This document shows positions 12,001-20,465 of a stretch of 64,000 nt of DNA, piece by piece. The stretch is from Chitinophaga varians. GTDB lineage: Bacteria > Bacteroidota > Bacteroidia > Chitinophagales > Chitinophagaceae. Where the stretch lies: assembly GCF_014529945.1 (NCBI RefSeq), contig NZ_JACVFB010000009.1:1-64000 (forward strand), read 5' to 3'. Numbering within the stretch: the stretch's first letter is position 1; the number at the start of each line of letters is the position of its first letter. Made by a program: the position numbers and the translations under genes. Under the pieces are notes generated by a model. It saw only the letters and a list, made by a program, of their open reading frames with translations, was not told where the DNA came from and did no database searches.

Positions 12001-15000
12001 ACGAAACCGGTATTCCGGGACAAAGGCGTATACCTGATCACCGGTGGACTGGGGGCACTGGGGCTGCTGTTCACCCAAGAAATTTTACAACGCACCAAAG
12101 ACGCTACCATTATATTAACCGGCCGCGCTGCCATGACAGCAGCCATACAGGCCGTCATCAACGGATTGCCTGCCCATCCGGGCCAGATCGTTTATCACCC
12201 GCTCGATCTCACAGATATGGATCAGGTGCAATCCCTGATGAATGATATCAAAAACAAATACAAGCAGGTTCACGGTATCATTCACAGCGCAGGAATGGTA
12301 TCGGATAACTTTATCCTGAAGAAAACAACAGAAGAATTCAGCGCTGTACTGGCGCCGAAAGTAGCCGGTACTTATCACCTGGACGAAGCCAGCAAGGACA
12401 TAGACCTTGACTTCTTCGTGTTGTTCTCTTCATTGTCCGGCGTGATGGGCAACCCGGGACAGGCCGATTACGCTGCCGCTAACGCCTTCATGGATGCTTT
12501 CGCGGCCTACCGTCAGCAGCTTACTTTACAGCAGCAAAGGAAAGGACGCACCCTCTCCATTAGCTGGCCATTGTGGGCAGATGGACACATGCGTATCGAT
12601 CAGCACAACCTGGAGATGCTGCGGCAGGCCACTGGCATCATGCCGATGCAGACAACTTCCGGCATACAGGCCTTCTATCGCAGTATGGCACAGGAAAGCA
12701 GTCACGTGCTGGTGATGGAAGGAGAGAGCCGTAAAATGCGCCATATCCTTTTCCCGCAACAACAAAAAGCGACAACTCCTGTACCAGTGGCCGCCCCCGT
12801 TCACCAGGCAACTTCAGGTCTGTCAGAAGATAAGACCATCGCTTTCCTCCGTACGCAGTTTGCGGGCGTGCTGAAACTGCCGGTGCAGGAACTGGACCCG
12901 AAAGCACCGCTGGAAAATTATGGGATTGACTCTATCCTGGCCATGAAGTTGACCAGCATGCTGGAAACCACCTTCGGCGTGCTTTCCAGGACATTGTTTT
13001 TTGAATACCAGACGATAAAAAGCTTAGCCGCATTTTTGGTGAAAGCTTATCCGCATATCATCCGGGAGAAAATAGATACAGGACAGACCATCACTGTATC
13101 CGCCGCCCCGGTACCGGAAGGACCGGGACAACAACCGCTGACGACCGCCGTACGCCGTCGTTTCAGGCAGGAGGCAGCAGCGCCGAGGGAAGTAGCCATT
13201 ATAGGCATGAGCGGTAAATATCCCATGGCGGATAACCTCGAAGAATTCTGGGACAACCTGAAAAATGGACGGGACTGTATCACGGAAATTCCTGCCGACC
13301 GCTGGGATGCCGACCGCTTCTTTGATGCCAGGCGCAACCAGGCCGGCAAAAGTTATAGCAAGTGGGGCGGATTTGTGAAAGATGTAGATAAATTCGATCC
13401 GCTGTTCTTCAACATATCTCCCAAAGAAGCCGAGCTGACCGACCCGCAGGAGCGGCTGTTCCTGGAAACAGTTTGGCAGACCTTCGAAGATGCCGGTTAC
13501 AGTAAGGCGGCTATTGCCGGACTTGGCCGTGTAGGCGTTTACGTTGGTGTGATGTATGGACAGTACCAGCTGTATGGCGCAGAAGCCATGCTGGCAGGGA
13601 ATATGGTCGTTCCGGGTTCTTCCTATGCTTCCATCGCCAACAGGATTTCTTATTTCTTTGACCTGCATGGACCCAGCATCGCGCTGGATACCATGTGTTC
13701 TTCTTCTTTGACAGCCATCCATCAGGCCTGTGAGGAAATACGCAAGGGGGAAATTGATGCGGCGATTGCCGGCGGCGTCAATGTGTCGATACATCCGCAC
13801 AAATACCTGCTGCTCAGTCAGGGTAATTTCGCTGCCAGCGATGGTAAATGCCGGAGTTTTGGCGAAGGCGGCGACGGATACGTGGCGGGTGAAGGCGTAG
13901 GCGCTATCCTGCTTAAATCGCTTGATAAAGCTATTGAAGACGGAGATCAGATCTATGGTGTCATTAAGTCCAGCGCCATTAATCACGGTGGAAAAACAAA
14001 CGGTTACTCCGTCCCGAATCCGCATGCGCAGGGTGATTTAATACTCACTTCGTTGAAGAAGGCCAGGATAGATCCGGCTACATTGAGTTATCTGGAAACC
14101 CACGGTACAGGCACCGCGCTGGGAGACCCTATCGAAATCACCGGGTTGATCAGCGCTTTTGGCGCCGCTGCCACGCAGGCACAGTTTTGCCCCATCGGCT
14201 CTGTGAAATCCAACATCGGGCACCTGGAGTCTGCCGCGGGGATAGCTTCTGTCACCAAAGTATTATTGCAGCTGCGGCATAAAAAACTGGTGCCTTCCTT
14301 ACATGCCGCTGTTTTAAATAGTCATATCGATTTTAATCAATCACCTTTCTACGTACAGCGGGAACTGGCTGCCTGGGAACGTCCTACGGCTTACCCGAGA
14401 AGAGCCGGCATCAGCTCTTTTGGTGCTGGTGGTGCCAACGCGCATCTGATTATCGAAGAGCATGTCCGCAACGAGGCACACGAAAACACCGCGCCGCTGC
14501 CTGTTCCCCGGTTGTTTGTACTATCTGCCAGGAATGCTGCGCAACTGCAGCAATATGCCACAAGGATGGTTACGTTCCTGGACAATCATCAAGACATGTC
14601 CCTGGCGGCGATGGCTTACACCTTGCAGGTGGGCAGAACGCCGATGCAGGAGCGCCTGGCAGTAATGGCTGCCACGGCGGAAGAGCTGCTCACGAAGCTG
14701 CAACAGTGGATTTCCCGGCAGGAGAAAAATATTAACGCAACGGAAGGTATCTGGCACGGCAATACGAAAGATGCGCCGGCAGACACCCGTGCTCTGCTGG
14801 AAGGGGAAGAGGGCAGGGCCTTCCTGGATGTGGTGATGGCCACCGGGAACCTGGAAAAGCTGGCGAAGCTCTGGCTGGCCGGCGCTGATATCGATTGGTC
14901 GCTGCTCTGGCAGCTTGGCCGTCCCCAACGGATGTCTTTACCTACTTATCCTTTTGCGAAAGAACGCTACTGGGTCAGCACGCCGATAGTGACCATGCCG

Positions 15001-18000
15001 TCCGCTGCGCCGCTGGCTGCAGAGCAAAAACAATCTCTTTACTATAGCCCTGAATGGGTGGAAGAAGATCTGCCGGTATCGCCGGCAGCAATCCCCACAG
15101 CAGGCATAACCCTGGTGCTGGATACATCCGGTGAGCTGTGTAATGAACTGTCAACGCAATACACCGGTGAACATACCTTTATCCTGGTAAAACCTGGTGC
15201 TGTTTACGAGGAGACAACGCCGGCCGTATTCACGATAGATCCACAGCAGGAAACACATTTCCAACAACTGGCGGCGTACCTCGCGGCCAGCGGACAACTT
15301 CCGGTACGGGTGATTCACCACGCCAATGCTTATAACGAAGAAGATACGGCACAGCAGCTGCTTCATGGCGTATACACCCTATTTAACCTGTGCAAGGCAT
15401 TCATGGCACAGCCGCAGCGGATGGCACTCCGGATCGTGTCCTTCTTCGCAGGCACACAGACCGTGCCGCTTCATACCGCACTGGGCGGCTTCTTCAAAAC
15501 CCTGGCGCTGGAAAATCCGCACTACCGCGCTAAAGTAGTGGCCGTACAAACAGAGGGCGAGATAGCGGTGGCGGACAAGGCGCGTATTATCCTGGAGGAG
15601 TGCCGGCAGGACAACTGGCAGCAACAGGAAATCCGCTATCAATACCATCAGCAGGGGCGGCGCAGCCAGCGTTGGGTAAGCAGACTGACAGAACTCCATC
15701 ACCATCAGCATAACACAGACAACCTTCCGTTCAAACAGAACGGCGTGTATATTATCTCCGGCGGCCTTGGTGGACTGGGGCTCATTATCAGCGAGTACCT
15801 GGTGAAAAATTATCAATGTAAACTGGTGCTCTTCGGGCGCTCCGCATTGAATGCAGCGCTGGAAGAAAAGATAACCCGCTTACAGTCCGGAGGCAGTACC
15901 GTGCTTTATCTGCAGGCAGACGTATCCCAACAGGAAGATATGATGGCCGTGGTGGCCGCTGCCAGAGAACAGTTCGGACAAATCAACGGTGTCATTCACA
16001 GCGCAGGCATAAACAGGGATGCATTTATTCTCCGTAAGCAACCCGAAGAAATGACGCAAGTGCTGGCCCCGAAAATTGATGGCGCTGTCAATTTAGACCT
16101 GGCCACAAAAGATGAACAGCTGGACCTGTTTATCCTGTTCTCTTCCATGGCAGGCGTAACGGGTAATGCAGGCCAGTGCGATTATGCCTACGCCAATCAC
16201 TTCATGGATGCATTTGCCACGCAAAGAGCAGCGCTGGTGGAAGCGCAGCAACGCTGCGGCAGGACCTTGTCCGTTAACTGGCCCTACTGGCAGGATGGCG
16301 GTATGCATATTCCGGATGCAGACGTTGCGCTGATGGAAAAACAAACCGGTATTTGTCCTATGCCGACCGTAGCCGGTATGCAATGCCTGGAAGTGCTGTT
16401 GCAGGCAAACGTGTTACAGGGATTGCCGTTGTACGGCTTCCCATCGGCCATCAGGGCTGCATTCAGCCAGCATGCTGCCCTGCCGGAAAAAAGCCGGCAG
16501 TCGCCCGCCAGTACAGAGGACACCGATTCGCTCTATGAACAAACGGAAAATTATCTCCGCATCCTGATCGGTAAAGAAATAAAGCTGGACCCCGAACGGA
16601 TAGACCCGGCGGAAAAGCTGGAAGCTTTTGGCATTGATTCGATCGCTATCAGCAGCATCAATACCAGCCTGGAAAGAGACCTGGGCCCTTTACCCAAAAC
16701 ATTGCTCTACGAATATCCCGGCATAGCAGAACTGGCCATGTACCTGGTGCGCGAAGAAACGGCCGCGTTACGCAGACTGTTGCAGGTACCGTCACCGGTG
16801 AAGGATACCGTGGCGGCAGTAACGGTAACGCCTATACCGGCATCGGTGGCCGCAACGGCGACGCCGGCGGTTAAGGATGATGAAGCGCCGGAGCCTATCG
16901 CCATCATCGGTATCCATGGTAGTTTCCCGCAGTCAGAAGATCTGCATCAATACTGGGAAAACCTGAAACAGGGCAAAAGCCTGACAGACCTGGTGCCGGC
17001 AGACCGCTGGAATTGGGAAGAAAGCTATGATGCAGATCCGGGGCAGGCAGCAGCAGGAAAAATCTACTGCAAGTGGGGCGGCTTTATCAGCGACGCGGAT
17101 AAATTTGATCCGGAGTTCTTCCATATTACACCGGAAGAAGCCAGGATCATGGACCCACAGGAGCGTCTGTTCCTCCAGTCGGTATGGACAGCTATTGAAG
17201 ATGCCGGATATACCCGCGACAGTTTAAAGAAAAAACATCCCAAAGGTAAAAGTGCTGACGTGGGCGTTTTTGTTGGTGTCACCACCAACACCTACAACCT
17301 GCTGGCAGCCGAAAGCTGGCGTAAAGGGCAGTCGGTGCCGAGCGCACATCCCTGGTCCATCGCCAACCGCGTTTCCTACCTTTTTGATTTTAACGGACCG
17401 AGTATGCCGGTGGACACCGCCTGTTCTTCTTCTTCTGTGGCCATCCACCTGGCCTGTGAAAGTCTCAGAAAACAGGAATGTCAGGTAGCTGTTGCCGGTG
17501 GTGTCAACCTTTACCTGCATCCTTCGAAATATCATTCTCTTTGCAGGAGCCGGATGGTGGCCCGCAGCGGAAAATGCCACAGCTACGGCGCCGGCGACGA
17601 CGGCTTTGTTCCCGGTGAAGCGGTAGGCGCCGTTCTGCTGAAACCACTGAGTAAAGCAATAGCAGATAACGACCATATCTACGGCGTACTGACCGGCAGC
17701 GCATTCGATCATAGCGGTAGGTCAAACGGATATTCCGCACCTAACCCCAACGCACAGGCCAACCTGATTGAACATACGCTCCGCAAAGCGGGCGTACATC
17801 CGGAAACCATCAGCTACGTTGAAGGACATGGCACCGGCACGCAGCTGGGCGATAGTCTTGAAATAGTAGCGCTGACCAACGTATTCCGGCAGCAGACGCA
17901 GCAAAAACAATTCTCGTCTATCGGGTCCGTGAAAGCCAATATCGGGCATCCGGAATCGGCCGCGGGGATAGCCGGTGTGGCGAAAGTGCTGCTGCAGCTG

Positions 18001-19614
18001 AAACACCGGCAGCTGGCGCCTACCATCCACTCCAACGAAGTGAATCCCAATATTGCCTTTGCAGACTCGCCGTTTTACCTGCAACATCGGTTGGCGCCAT
18101 GGGAGCCCGCCCAGGGACATCCGCGCAGGGCGCTGATCAATTCCTTCGGTGCCGGCGGTGTAAACGCCTGTCTGTTACTGGAAGAATACCAGGCGGTAAA
18201 TAATCATGACAACGGCGCGCAAGGCCCGCACCTGATCGTGCTTTCCGCAAAGAACACAGAACGGTTGCAGGAATGTGTCAACCGGCTGCTCGCCTTTGTA
18301 GGCAAAGAAAAACAGGTGGACCTTTCCGATCTGTCCTTTACCTTACAGGCGGGCAGGGAAGCGATGCCGGAAAGACTGGCGCTGGTAGTGGCTGACAGGG
18401 CCATGCTGATCAGTCGCCTGAAAGCCTGGCGGCAACACAAATCAACAGAAAACCTTTATCAAGGTCAGGCTGACCCGCGACAGGGAAGAAAATTAACGGC
18501 CGACAAACAGGCTGAGATCATCGCATATTTCGGGTCCGGTAACCTCGATCAGCTGGCACAGCTATGGGTGGCCGGGGTAGCCATAGATTGGGAGAGCCTG
18601 TACACCGGTAAGAAGCCCCGCCGCATGTCACTGCCCACCTATCCTTTTATGAAGGAAAGATATTGGGCAGATCAGGAGATAATGACCGTAAAACCAGTGC
18701 AGGAGCCACCCAGCACGCAACTGCATCCGCTGGTGTCCTATAATTCATCTACGCTGAGAGAAGTGAGCTTCAGCTCCTGGCTGTCAGACAACGCATTTTA
18801 TGCAGTTGATCATCAGGTGAACGGAGAGAAAATTTTCCCGGGCTCCGGATTTATTGAAATCGCCAGTATCTGTGGTAGCCTCGCCGGAGAAAAGAAAGTA
18901 AGCAGTATTCGGGATATCGTATGGGTGTCCCCGTTAAGTTTCAGCAAAGGGCCACAGTTTATCCAGACCTTCCTGAAGCCCGGCAGCAGCGGTACGGCAT
19001 TCAGCATCACCTCCTTCGACGGTCATAATGAAAGCGTGGTGCACTCCGAAGGAAAACTGTTCTTCCGCAACGGCAGCTCTCACGCCAAAAAAGCAGAACG
19101 TATCGCCATACAGCAGCTGAAAGCACAATGCCCCGCACCGCAGGATGGCGCTCACTACTATCGTCTCTTTCATCAGGCAGGCTTTCAGTACGGGGCAGCA
19201 TTTAAAACCATCCGGGAGTTTTATGTCAGCGATTCCTTTGCGTTATCCAGACTGCAGCTGGCCGATCCGCTGAAAGCAGAGGCAGACCGTTTTATGCTGC
19301 ATCCGTGCCTGGTAGACGGCGCCTTGCAGACCGTAGCCGGACTGGTTAGCAACATGGAATCCGACGTGCCCTATGTGCCGTTTGCCATCGATGAAATAGA
19401 GATATTCCGCTCCCTGCCATCCACTTGTTACGCCTATGTGGAACACGCCGATACACAAGGCAGTGTGCATGCTGATATTAAAAAGTTCAACATAAAAATC
19501 ATCAGCGAAGGGGGAGATGTGTTAGCCAGCATCAAGAATTTCTATGTGAGAGCATTTGCCCGGATGGACAAAGTGCAGGATGTGTTGCTCCAAGATCAAT
19601 ACCTGATTAAATAA
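6007..19614 (+). CDS. Trans-AT PKS: dock-DH-KR-ACP-KS-DH-KR-ACP-KS-KR-ACP-KS-DH
   Basis: 4535 residues. The N-terminal helical pair (about 1-35, MIDFIEYVVAELKHKRLSK) looks like a docking element. DH1 is 42-340 (His71, YGPSF, DSTLQ). KR1 is about 345-700 (LITGGGGMLGG). ACP1 is 780-860 (Ser817). KS1 is 909-1345 (Cys1085). DH2 is 1541-1830 (His1570). KR2 runs to about 2190. ACP2 is 2265-2345 (Ser2309). KS2 is 2395-2822 (Cys2564). KR3 is 2990-3440 with no DH. ACP3 is 3505-3580 (Ser3545). KS3 is 3629-4063 (Cys3806). DH3 is 4240-4535 (His4269, Asp4437). All three KRs keep an Asp after the HSAG motif (TADN, VSDN, NRDA), as in B-type KRs that give D-hydroxyls. Expected products are enoyl, enoyl, then beta-hydroxyl. 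No AT, ER, methyltransferase or thioesterase domain is seen. The protein stops after DH3, so its last module is split or incomplete. KS3 has NAC where most KSs have NAH near the C-terminal edge. Confidence 0.96.
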   Translation: MIDFIEYVVAELKHKRLSKADALDLIRQFSLRTATQGHTDIIHPLLHTNTSDLTRQRFAAVFNGEEFFLKDHQIGERRLLPATAYLEMARVAFRKAMPVAEESVIELRNVIWAQPVVVDDAKEVSITLSAGENDSDELEVFYEVCSAAVEGEDEMVHCQGQAAFLSKSASVKLDIDRLKEQLHGARLEGSAIYNIYARYGLHYGPSFRGIKTIFQGDGQLLAELSLPVTADSPYVLHPGMMDSTLQAAIGLFSDLHQLPDQVSLPFALDTLRVFTACAGEMRAWVRYADNKGAHDKVIRLDIDLCHPDGTVAVQMRGFSSRIADTVVSGELHQPSRHILHAAPVWQAVTGTTDTGRYEQEYLFLCALPAVNAEALQSLLPQIRIVTLKAAQEGSMAARFSSYAVACFEQIKDILAGKPQGNIRVRIITPADREQLVLTALSGLIKTAAIENPFLTGQLITVDPTISAPGLLSLMQENQAVAPVEIIRYEQGVRQVLRWEELPAQQSSPMAFKDNGVYLITGGGGMLGGLFAKEILQQTSHARVMLTGRAALTARQQAAMQDIPNSTDRLFYRQLDVTNLDEVQETINTIIKTLGQLNGILHSAGMTADNFMLRKTTEAFSQVLSPKVTGTCNLDEASKNIDLDFLVLFSSIAAVTGNNGQADYATANAFMDHFAAYRQQLMTAGLRQGKTVAINWPLWEEGGMKPDVASLEVIRQQTGMHPMQTTTGLQAFYRSLQAPQHQLLVAEGDLHLLQQTLLMKAVPATAVTEEVCPVADMDAESLEEKTRDYIKKQLAELFRFPAHKIDPHAPLEKYGIDSILAVSLTNQLEQTFGALPKTLFFEYQTIAALTAYFIKSHAARLTALFTGSSGNKPKAAVATPPRVQQPSPAVIKRRRQTGVVTDSKKQTAAEPVAIVGLSGRYPGAVNIEAYWNNLRDGKDSITEVPADRWNWKEYYSQDRSKSGHHYSKWGGFIDGVDEFDPLFFNISPLEAEILDPQERLFLQHAWMAVEDAGYTRSTLQVPHDLGLPGQVGVYAGVMYSEYQLFGAEAAKNGQRMGVPGSYASIANRVSYILNLHGPSMTIDSMCSSSLTAIHLACQDLREGRTSMGIAGGVNVSIHPNKYLVISAGQYISGDGHCQSFGEGGEGYIPGEGVGVVVLKRLSDAVRDGDHIYGVIKGSALNHGGKTNGYSVPNPQAQSNLISHVLRATNTDPRHVSYIEAHGTGTRLGDPIEIAALSQAFQRHTSDAGFCLIGSAKSNIGHCESAAGIAGLTKVLLQLKHRQIVPSLHSSRLNPHIDFEQTPFVVNQTLRAWEQPVVDGVPQPRLAGISSFGAGGSNAHMIIQEYIAPAMISQPVDFADPDDKVIIPLSARTHDQLKQKAQDLADFLQPAAGTQEKTREAADLHAMAYTLQTGREAMDIRAGFLVSSVEDLLEKLRAFVRGEEHIDDVYHGHSGQEKDTLSLFHADTAFEQTVDKWIAQKKLSKLLDLWTRGLHLDWRRCYDNYQPRRISLPPYPFAKDRYWIDIATKAPGNRPAIAATVIHPMLHSNTSDLERQRYSAVFSGEEFFLEDHQIMINGAASKVLPAVAYLEMARTAIENATPGRQGAGVLELRHTAWLQPLIVTGPLQVDIVLQVKDNDAIDFEISSTNGDEVTVHCEGTAAFVHHPAPSQLDIAQLKGRMEQGSMAGERLYGLFAPMGLAYGPAFQGVTAVHRGEGQLLAQLHLPATTTDQHQFILHPGLMDSALQAAFGLADNLGALPSSPSIPFALDSLRILSATTAEMFAWIRTAKDATGAVVRLDIDLCNEQGNVCVQWRGLASRQLNATSHQDIHTLIAGPVWEAEVPTASQTTSFQQRHVFLCEMPAISAGHLETLISDSRCIQPEVTQQPIAARYSTYALHCFELVREIMKTQPAGDILVQVVMTTGQEQALLAGLSGLLRTAAQENPRLRGQLVLVARDIDTVGLAARLKQAAAGPAAVVRYEKDQPYVLRWQEAPASSEDTKPVFRDKGVYLITGGLGALGLLFTQEILQRTKDATIILTGRAAMTAAIQAVINGLPAHPGQIVYHPLDLTDMDQVQSLMNDIKNKYKQVHGIIHSAGMVSDNFILKKTTEEFSAVLAPKVAGTYHLDEASKDIDLDFFVLFSSLSGVMGNPGQADYAAANAFMDAFAAYRQQLTLQQQRKGRTLSISWPLWADGHMRIDQHNLEMLRQATGIMPMQTTSGIQAFYRSMAQESSHVLVMEGESRKMRHILFPQQQKATTPVPVAAPVHQATSGLSEDKTIAFLRTQFAGVLKLPVQELDPKAPLENYGIDSILAMKLTSMLETTFGVLSRTLFFEYQTIKSLAAFLVKAYPHIIREKIDTGQTITVSAAPVPEGPGQQPLTTAVRRRFRQEAAAPREVAIIGMSGKYPMADNLEEFWDNLKNGRDCITEIPADRWDADRFFDARRNQAGKSYSKWGGFVKDVDKFDPLFFNISPKEAELTDPQERLFLETVWQTFEDAGYSKAAIAGLGRVGVYVGVMYGQYQLYGAEAMLAGNMVVPGSSYASIANRISYFFDLHGPSIALDTMCSSSLTAIHQACEEIRKGEIDAAIAGGVNVSIHPHKYLLLSQGNFAASDGKCRSFGEGGDGYVAGEGVGAILLKSLDKAIEDGDQIYGVIKSSAINHGGKTNGYSVPNPHAQGDLILTSLKKARIDPATLSYLETHGTGTALGDPIEITGLISAFGAAATQAQFCPIGSVKSNIGHLESAAGIASVTKVLLQLRHKKLVPSLHAAVLNSHIDFNQSPFYVQRELAAWERPTAYPRRAGISSFGAGGANAHLIIEEHVRNEAHENTAPLPVPRLFVLSARNAAQLQQYATRMVTFLDNHQDMSLAAMAYTLQVGRTPMQERLAVMAATAEELLTKLQQWISRQEKNINATEGIWHGNTKDAPADTRALLEGEEGRAFLDVVMATGNLEKLAKLWLAGADIDWSLLWQLGRPQRMSLPTYPFAKERYWVSTPIVTMPSAAPLAAEQKQSLYYSPEWVEEDLPVSPAAIPTAGITLVLDTSGELCNELSTQYTGEHTFILVKPGAVYEETTPAVFTIDPQQETHFQQLAAYLAASGQLPVRVIHHANAYNEEDTAQQLLHGVYTLFNLCKAFMAQPQRMALRIVSFFAGTQTVPLHTALGGFFKTLALENPHYRAKVVAVQTEGEIAVADKARIILEECRQDNWQQQEIRYQYHQQGRRSQRWVSRLTELHHHQHNTDNLPFKQNGVYIISGGLGGLGLIISEYLVKNYQCKLVLFGRSALNAALEEKITRLQSGGSTVLYLQADVSQQEDMMAVVAAAREQFGQINGVIHSAGINRDAFILRKQPEEMTQVLAPKIDGAVNLDLATKDEQLDLFILFSSMAGVTGNAGQCDYAYANHFMDAFATQRAALVEAQQRCGRTLSVNWPYWQDGGMHIPDADVALMEKQTGICPMPTVAGMQCLEVLLQANVLQGLPLYGFPSAIRAAFSQHAALPEKSRQSPASTEDTDSLYEQTENYLRILIGKEIKLDPERIDPAEKLEAFGIDSIAISSINTSLERDLGPLPKTLLYEYPGIAELAMYLVREETAALRRLLQVPSPVKDTVAAVTVTPIPASVAATATPAVKDDEAPEPIAIIGIHGSFPQSEDLHQYWENLKQGKSLTDLVPADRWNWEESYDADPGQAAAGKIYCKWGGFISDADKFDPEFFHITPEEARIMDPQERLFLQSVWTAIEDAGYTRDSLKKKHPKGKSADVGVFVGVTTNTYNLLAAESWRKGQSVPSAHPWSIANRVSYLFDFNGPSMPVDTACSSSSVAIHLACESLRKQECQVAVAGGVNLYLHPSKYHSLCRSRMVARSGKCHSYGAGDDGFVPGEAVGAVLLKPLSKAIADNDHIYGVLTGSAFDHSGRSNGYSAPNPNAQANLIEHTLRKAGVHPETISYVEGHGTGTQLGDSLEIVALTNVFRQQTQQKQFSSIGSVKANIGHPESAAGIAGVAKVLLQLKHRQLAPTIHSNEVNPNIAFADSPFYLQHRLAPWEPAQGHPRRALINSFGAGGVNACLLLEEYQAVNNHDNGAQGPHLIVLSAKNTERLQECVNRLLAFVGKEKQVDLSDLSFTLQAGREAMPERLALVVADRAMLISRLKAWRQHKSTENLYQGQADPRQGRKLTADKQAEIIAYFGSGNLDQLAQLWVAGVAIDWESLYTGKKPRRMSLPTYPFMKERYWADQEIMTVKPVQEPPSTQLHPLVSYNSSTLREVSFSSWLSDNAFYAVDHQVNGEKIFPGSGFIEIASICGSLAGEKKVSSIRDIVWVSPLSFSKGPQFIQTFLKPGSSGTAFSITSFDGHNESVVHSEGKLFFRNGSSHAKKAERIAIQQLKAQCPAPQDGAHYYRLFHQAGFQYGAAFKTIREFYVSDSFALSRLQLADPLKAEADRFMLHPCLVDGALQTVAGLVSNMESDVPYVPFAIDEIEIFRSLPSTCYAYVEHADTQGSVHADIKKFNIKIISEGGDVLASIKNFYVRAFARMDKVQDVLLQDQYLIK

Positions 19615-19632
19615 CTCACTAAAATTTCCTTT

Positions 19633-20454
19633 ATGAAAGCTATTAAAGACGGCTTAAAAGTACTATCCAGGGGAACCTGCGGCACCGCGTTTGTTTCACT
19701 GCTGAATGCCGAGTATGGCATTCCCAATGAGGTGGCAGAAGTGGCCGCCTCTCCGTTTGCGGGAGGATTATTGAACAAGGGCTATCAGTGCGGCATGATC
19801 GGTGGCGCAGTGCTGGCCGCCGGCGCGGAATCCTATCGCAGAAATAAAGATACCGGCACGGCCATTGCCATGGCCATTACCGCCACGCAGCATTTGATGG
19901 AGTCGTTCAGGAGCCGCACCAACACCATCAGCTGCCGCGACATTACAGAAATGGACCTGTCGGGCAAGCTGGCCCCGCTGAAAGTATTGTTCACCGGTAA
20001 AGCCTTTACCTGCCTGAAACTCGCCGGTAAATGGGCGCCGGAAGCCATCAAATCGGCTGAAGAAGGACTGACCGACGACACGGTCAGTTTCTGTCCGGGA
20101 TCTGTTAGCTGCGCATCAGAAGTAGTGAGGAAAATGGGCGGTACGGAAGAAGAAATGCTGATGGTGGCCGGGTATGCCGGTGGCTTGGGCCTGAGCGGCA
20201 AGGAATGCGGCGCCCTCAGCGCGGCCATCTGGTATAAAATGGTCGACTGGATTAAAAAGAATCCTGGTAAATCAGCCTCCTCCTTCGACAGCGACGAAAC
20301 AAAAAAAATGCTGAGGGCCTTCTATGTACAAACGGATTCCGAAGTGCAGTGCAGCAAGATCACCGGGAGGGAGTTCAAAGATATAGACGATCACTCCGAG
20401 TACATTAAAAACGGCGGATGTAAAAAACTCATCGACGCACTTGCCGCATTATAA
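19633..20454 (+). CDS. Tandem C_GCAxxG_C_C-type redox protein
   Basis: 273 residues with nine cysteines set out as two repeats. Repeat A has Cys16, Cys53 (YQCGMIGG), Cys101 and Cys127. Repeat B has Cys160, Cys192 (KECGALSAA), Cys240 and Cys263. The pattern C...(x)CGAxxG...C...C matches the C_GCAxxG_C_C family of putative redox-active or metal-binding proteins, which normally has one copy, so this is an internal duplication. No signal peptide or membrane segment is apparent, so it should be cytoplasmic. It starts 18 bp after the PKS stop and ends 11 bp before a cysteine desulfurase. The context suggests it receives, stores or reduces sulfur (persulfide or disulfide chemistry) for the polyketide, but its function is not established from sequence. 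Family assignment is by motif, from memory. Confidence 0.72.
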   Translation: MKAIKDGLKVLSRGTCGTAFVSLLNAEYGIPNEVAEVAASPFAGGLLNKGYQCGMIGGAVLAAGAESYRRNKDTGTAIAMAITATQHLMESFRSRTNTISCRDITEMDLSGKLAPLKVLFTGKAFTCLKLAGKWAPEAIKSAEEGLTDDTVSFCPGSVSCASEVVRKMGGTEEEMLMVAGYAGGLGLSGKECGALSAAIWYKMVDWIKKNPGKSASSFDSDETKKMLRAFYVQTDSEVQCSKITGREFKDIDDHSEYIKNGGCKKLIDALAAL

Positions 20455-20465
20455 AACTGATCTTC

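Noticed and set aside
6007..19614. Long near-repeats between PKS modules as mobile or duplicated DNA
   Set aside because: The similarity follows DH, KR, ACP and KS domain boundaries and is normal for modular PKSs.
18700..19614. DUF-SH or thioesterase domain at the end of the PKS
   Set aside because: The segment has the HxxxG and DxxxQ motifs of a DH hot-dog fold and no PLP lysine or GxSxG motif.
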